From NCBI RefSeq assembly GCF_051020975.1, contig NW_027478161.1, positions 186,001 to 250,000 on the forward strand: 64,000 nt of DNA. The letters are read 5' to 3'. The position numbers and the translations under genes were made by a program. How positions within the stretch are numbered: the first letter of the stretch is position 1; each line of letters begins with the position of its first letter. Below, piece by piece: positions 60,201-64,000 of the stretch. Source of the stretch: Osmia lignaria lignaria. Its lineage: Eukaryota; Arthropoda; Insecta; Hymenoptera; Megachilidae. A model generated the notes under the pieces. The model saw nothing but the letters and a program-made list of their open reading frames with translations, was not told the origin of the DNA and made no database searches.

Positions 60201-60758
60201 CTGGAAGTGGCATTTGCGGCTCGCACTAGTGCAGAGTTATCTCAAAGAACGGGGCCACGGTGTTTCTGTATCTCTATTATGTTGGTGCGGCTTCGGATCT
60301 TTTAAATATCTCGATATATCTCAAAAACTACGCTTCTGATAAAAAAATATCATAGAACATAAATTGTAGGAAACATAATTCTTTACAAAAAAGGTCTCTT
60401 AACATTTTGCCATAGCTCGTTTCGTTTCCGAGATATTTGCAGATATATCTCAAGGGAAGGGGCCTGACGGACATATTTCGAGATATTTCTTCTTCTTGTT
60501 GTTCTTCTTCTGCACAGCTAAACTGGAAGTGGCATTTCCAGCTCGGAATAGCGCAGTGTTATCTCAAAGAAAGGGGCCACGGTGTTTCTGTATCTCTATT
60601 ATGTTGGTGCGGCTTCGGAACTTTTAAATATCTTGATATATCTCGAGAACTACGCATCTGATCAAAAAATATCATAGAACATAAAAAGTAGGAAACTTAA
60701 TTCTCTACAAATAAGGTCTCTTAATATTTTGCCATAGCTCGCTTCGTTTCCGAGATAT
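57216..60758 (+). repeat. 3543-bp 11-mer higher-order repeat, copy 1
   Basis: Units 57216, 57538, 57860, 58182, 58504, 58827, 59149, 59471, 59793, 60115 and 60437. Marks shared with copy 2 at +3543: ggctttggaac, ataaagagtagg, tttctctatc, ttacagcacgc, cgctgcgtttcc, agaattatctc, tttcgtgatatt, gaactaacgcatcag, catttttcc, catagcacat and gacatatgtcgag. Units 59471 to the left part of 60115 match 54318-55010 at offset 5153. Confidence 0.9.
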
Positions 60759-63700
60759 TTGCAGATTTATCTCAAGGGAAGGGGCCTGACGGACATATTT
60801 CGAGATACTTCTTCTTCTTGTTGTTCTTCATCTGCACAGCTAAGCTGGAAGTGGCATTTGCAGCTCGCAATAGTGCAGAGTTATCTCAAAGAAAGGGGCC
60901 ACGGTGTTTCTGTATCTCTATTATGTTGGTGCGGCTTTGGAACTTTTAAATATCTTGATATATCTCGAGAACTACGCATCTGATCAAAAAATATCATACA
61001 ACATAAAGAGTAGGAAACTTAATTCTCTACAAATAAGGTCTCTTAACATTTTGCCATAGCTCGCTTCGTTTCCGAGATATTTGCAGATTTATCTCAAGGG
61101 AAGGGGCCTGACGGACATATTTCGAGATATTTCTTCTTCTTGTTGTTCTTCTTCTGCACAGCTAAGCTGGAAGTGGCATTTGCAGCTCGCAATAGCGCAG
61201 AGTTATCTCAAAGAAAGGGGCCACGGTGTTTCTGTATCTCTATTATGTTGGTGCGGCTTCGGAACTTTTAAATATCTTGATATATCTCGAGAACTACGCA
61301 TCTGATCAAAAAATATCATACAACATAAAAAGTAGGAAACTTTATTCTCTACAAAAAAGGTCTCTTAACATTTTGCCATAGCTCGCTTCGTTTCCGAGAT
61401 ATTTGCAGATTTATCTCAAGGGAAGGGGCCTGACGGACATATTCCGAGATATTTCTTGTTCTTGTTGTGCTTCTTCTGCACAGCTAAGCTGGAAGTGGCA
61501 TTTGCGGCTCGCACTAGTGCAGAGTTATCTCAAAGAAAGGGGCCACGGTGTTTCTCTATCTCTATTATGTTGGTGCGGCTTCGGAACTTTTAAATATCTT
61601 GATATATCTCGAGAACTACGCATCTGATCAAAAAATATCATAGAACGTAAAAAGTAGAAAACATAATTCTTTACAAAAAAGGTCTCTTAACATTTTGCCA
61701 TAGCTCGTTTCGTTTCCGAGATATTTGCAGATATATCTCAAGGGAAGGGGCCTGACGGACATATTTCGAGATATTTCTTCTTCTTGTTGTTCTTCTTCTG
61801 CACAGCTAAGCTGGAAGTGGCATTTACAGCACGCAATAGTGCAGAGCTATCTCAAAGAAAGGGGCCACGGTGTTTCTGTATCTCTATTATGTTGGTGCGG
61901 CTTCGGAACTTTTAAATATCTTGATATATCTCGAGAACTACGCATCCGATCAAAAAATATCATACAACATAAAAAGTAGGAAACTTAATTCTCTACAAAT
62001 AAGGTCTCTTAACATTTTGCCATAGCTCGCTGCGTTTCCGAGATATTTGCAGAATTATCTCAAGGGAAGGGGCCTAACGGACATATTTCGTGATATTTCT
62101 TCTTCTTGTTGTTCTTCTTCTGCACAGCTAAGCTGGAAGTGGCATTTGCAGCTCGCAATAGTGCAGAGTTATCTCAAAGAAAGGGGCCACGGTGTTTCTG
62201 TATCTCTATTATGTTGGTGCGGCTTCGGAACTTTTAAATATCTTGATATATCTCGAGAACTAACGCATCAGATCAAAAAATATCATAGAACATAAAAAGT
62301 AGGAAACTTAATTCTCTACAAAAAAGGTCTCTTAACATTTTTCCATAGCTCGCTTCGTTTCCGAGATATTTGCAGATTTATCTCAAGGGAAGGGGCCTGA
62401 CGGACATATTTCGAGATATTTCTTCTTCTTGTTGTTCTTCTTCTGTACAGCTAAACTGGAAGTGGCATTTCCAGCTCGCACTAGTGCAGAGTTATCTCAA
62501 AGAAAGGGGCCACGGTGTTTCTGTATCTCTATTATGTTGGTGCGGCTTCGGATCTTTTAAATATCTCGATATATCTCAAAAACTACGCTTCTGATAAAAA
62601 AATATCATAGAACATAAATTGTGGGAAACATAATTCTTTACAAAAAAGGTCTCTTAACATTTTGCCATAGCTCGTTTCGTTTCCGAGATATTTGCAGATA
62701 TATCTCAAGGGAAGGGGCCTGACGGACATATTTCGAGATATTTCTTCTTCTTGTTGTTCTTCTTCTGCACAGCTAAACTGGAAGTGGCATTTCCAGCTCG
62801 CAATAGCGCAGTGTTATCTCAAAGAAAGGGGCCACGGTGTTTCTGTATCTCTATTATGTTGGTGCGGCTTCGGAACTTTTAAATATCTTGATATATCTCG
62901 AGAACTACGCATCTGATCAAAAAATATCATAGCACATAAAAAGTAGGAAACTTAATTCTCTACAGATAAGGTCTCTTAACATTTTGCCATAGCTCGCTTC
63001 GTTTCCGAGATATTTGCAGATTTATCTCAAGGGAAGGGGCCTAACGGACATATTTCGAGATATTTCTTCTTCTTGTTGTTCTTCTTCTGCACAGCTAAAC
63101 TGGAAGTGGCATTTCCAGCTCGCAATAGTGCAGAGTTATCTCAAAGAAAGGGGCCACGGTGTTTCTGTATCTCTATTATGTTGGTGCGGCTTCGGAACTT
63201 TTAAATATCTTGATATATCTCGAGAACTACGCATCTGATCCAAAAATATCATAGAACATAAAAAGTAGGAAACTTAATTCTCTACAAATAAGGTCTTTTA
63301 ACATTTTGCCATAGCTCGCTTCGTTTCCGAGATATTTGCAGATTTATCTCAAGGGAAGGGGCCTGACGGACATATTTCGAGATATTTCTTCTTCTTGTTG
63401 TTCTTCATCTGCACAGCTAAGCTGGAAGTGGCATTTGCAGCTCGCAATAGTGCAGAGTTATCTCAAAGAAAGGGGCCACGGTGTTTCTGTATCTCTATTA
63501 TGTTGGTGCGGCTTCGGAACTTTTAAATATCTTGATATATCTCGAGAACTACGCATCCGATCAAAAAATATCATACAACATAAAAAGTAGGAAACTTAAT
63601 TCTCTACAAATAAGGTCTCTTAACATTTTGCCATAGCTCGCTTCGTTTCCGAGATATTTGCAGATTTATCGCAAGGGAAGGGGCCTGACGGACATATGTC

Positions 63701-64000
63701 GAGATACTTCTTCTTCTTGTTGTTCTTCTTCTGCACAGCTAAGCTGGAAGTGGCATTTGCGGCTCGCACTAGTGCAGAGTTATCTCAAAGAACGGGGCCA
63801 CGGTGTTTCTGTATCTCTATTATGTTGGTGCGGCTTCGGATCTTTTAAATATCTCGATATATCTCAAAAACTACGCTTCTGATAAAAAAATATCATAGAA
63901 CATAAATTGTAGGAAACATAATTCTTTACAAAAAAGGTCTCTTAACATTTTGCCATAGCTCGTTTCGTTTCCGAGATATTTGCAGATATATCTCAAGGGA
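60759..64000 (+). repeat. 3543-bp 11-mer higher-order repeat, copy 2, cut by the window edge
   Basis: Units 60759, 61081, 61403, 61725, 62047, 62370, 62692, 63014, 63336, 63658 and the first 21 bases of 63980. The copy needs about 300 more bases to be complete. Differences seen from copy 1 are few: atatttgcag for atatgtgcag at the first anchor, and gcagctcgc for gcagcttgc in unit 62047. Confidence 0.9.

Larger units (their letters stand above)
1..64000 (+). repeat. Satellite DNA array, ~322-bp monomer, entire window
   Basis: The same monomer recurs head to tail from the first to the last base with no inversion and no foreign insertion. Counting the anchor TTGCAG/CTGCAG after the motif ccgagatat gives 198 anchors. 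Spacing is 322 bp in most cases, 318-323 in nearly all others, with exceptions of 309 (17050-17358), 475 (1018-1492, 2780-3254) and 628 (3576-4203). Variants differ by substitutions and 1-3 bp indels shared among subsets. No gene is present in any stretch of the window. The array starts and ends inside monomers, so it extends beyond both edges. A eukaryotic centromeric or heterochromatic satellite is the best reading; the family is not one I recognise. Confidence 0.97.
43758..64000 (+). repeat. Region III: satellite subfamily with near-invariant 322-bp spacing
   Basis: About 64 monomers. All steps are 322 bp except 46592 and 48201 (321, shared deletion aagctgaagcgg) and 58504 and 62047 (323, shared insertion gaactaacgcatc). 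Typical marks are aaactgg...ttccagctc, aatagcgcag, ctacaaataagg, catccgatc, ggatctttt with ctgataaaaaaa, and cttgttcttgttgtgc. No CTGCAG anchors and no acacatttcgaaat. GCACTAGTGC reappears. Confidence 0.85.

Noticed and set aside
1..64000. CRISPR array
   Set aside because: There are no short repeats with unique spacers; the whole 322-bp unit repeats, and no cas genes are present.
1..64000. Tandem array of transposon or LTR ends
   Set aside because: No terminal repeats, target-site duplications, or transposase or reverse-transcriptase frames are visible in any reading frame.
1..64000. rRNA spacer or tRNA/5S-derived satellite
   Set aside because: I looked for tRNA-like A and B boxes and 5S-like control regions in the monomer and saw no convincing match.

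Overview
The whole 64 kb window is one uninterrupted tandem satellite array. A head-to-tail monomer of about 322 bp recurs 198 times by anchor count (the TTGCAGAT-type hexanucleotide core, first at 53 and last at 3980 bases past 60,000, i.e. 63,980), always in the same orientation. I see no protein-coding gene, tRNA, rRNA, transposon, CRISPR array or unique-sequence island. The long 74-codon open frames that recur once per monomer start at TTG, not ATG, and are by-products of the repeat. G+C is about 39% (hand count over 61-360). A homogeneous, long-period satellite with higher-order repeats points to a eukaryotic chromosome, probably centromeric, pericentromeric or other heterochromatin. I do not recognise the satellite family and cannot name the organism.

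Layout. Region I (1-4525) carries a subfamily with the palindrome GCACTAGTGC and three monomers that grew by an internal 153-bp tandem duplication (one, one and two extra copies). Region II (4526 to about 43,760) is a mosaic of sharply defined variants: a CTGCAG-palindrome type (36 copies, found only here), an acacatttcgaaat type, a gataatac type, a cctgatgg type and types with 2-3 bp deletions. They are arranged in higher-order repeats of about 961-964 bp (trimers), a tetramer motif used five times, 2568 bp (8-mer), 3217 bp (10-mer) and a block duplicated about 5.1-5.4 kb away. Region III (about 43,760-64,000) is a different set of variants with almost invariant 322-bp spacing and repeats of 1609 bp (5-mer), 966 bp (3-mers) and 3543 bp (11-mer, the second copy running off the window).

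How it works together: neighbouring blocks share private mutations at fixed offsets, and several monomers are hybrids whose left and right parts belong to different variants. This is the signature of repeated unequal exchange or conversion within a satellite. Three sequence properties go beyond mere repetition: every monomer holds a 3'-splice-site-like signal (CTGAC or CTAAC, pyrimidine tract, CACAG); palindromes are restricted to particular subfamilies and regions; and the 153-bp internal duplications join at a short palindrome. Functional readings of these are inference.
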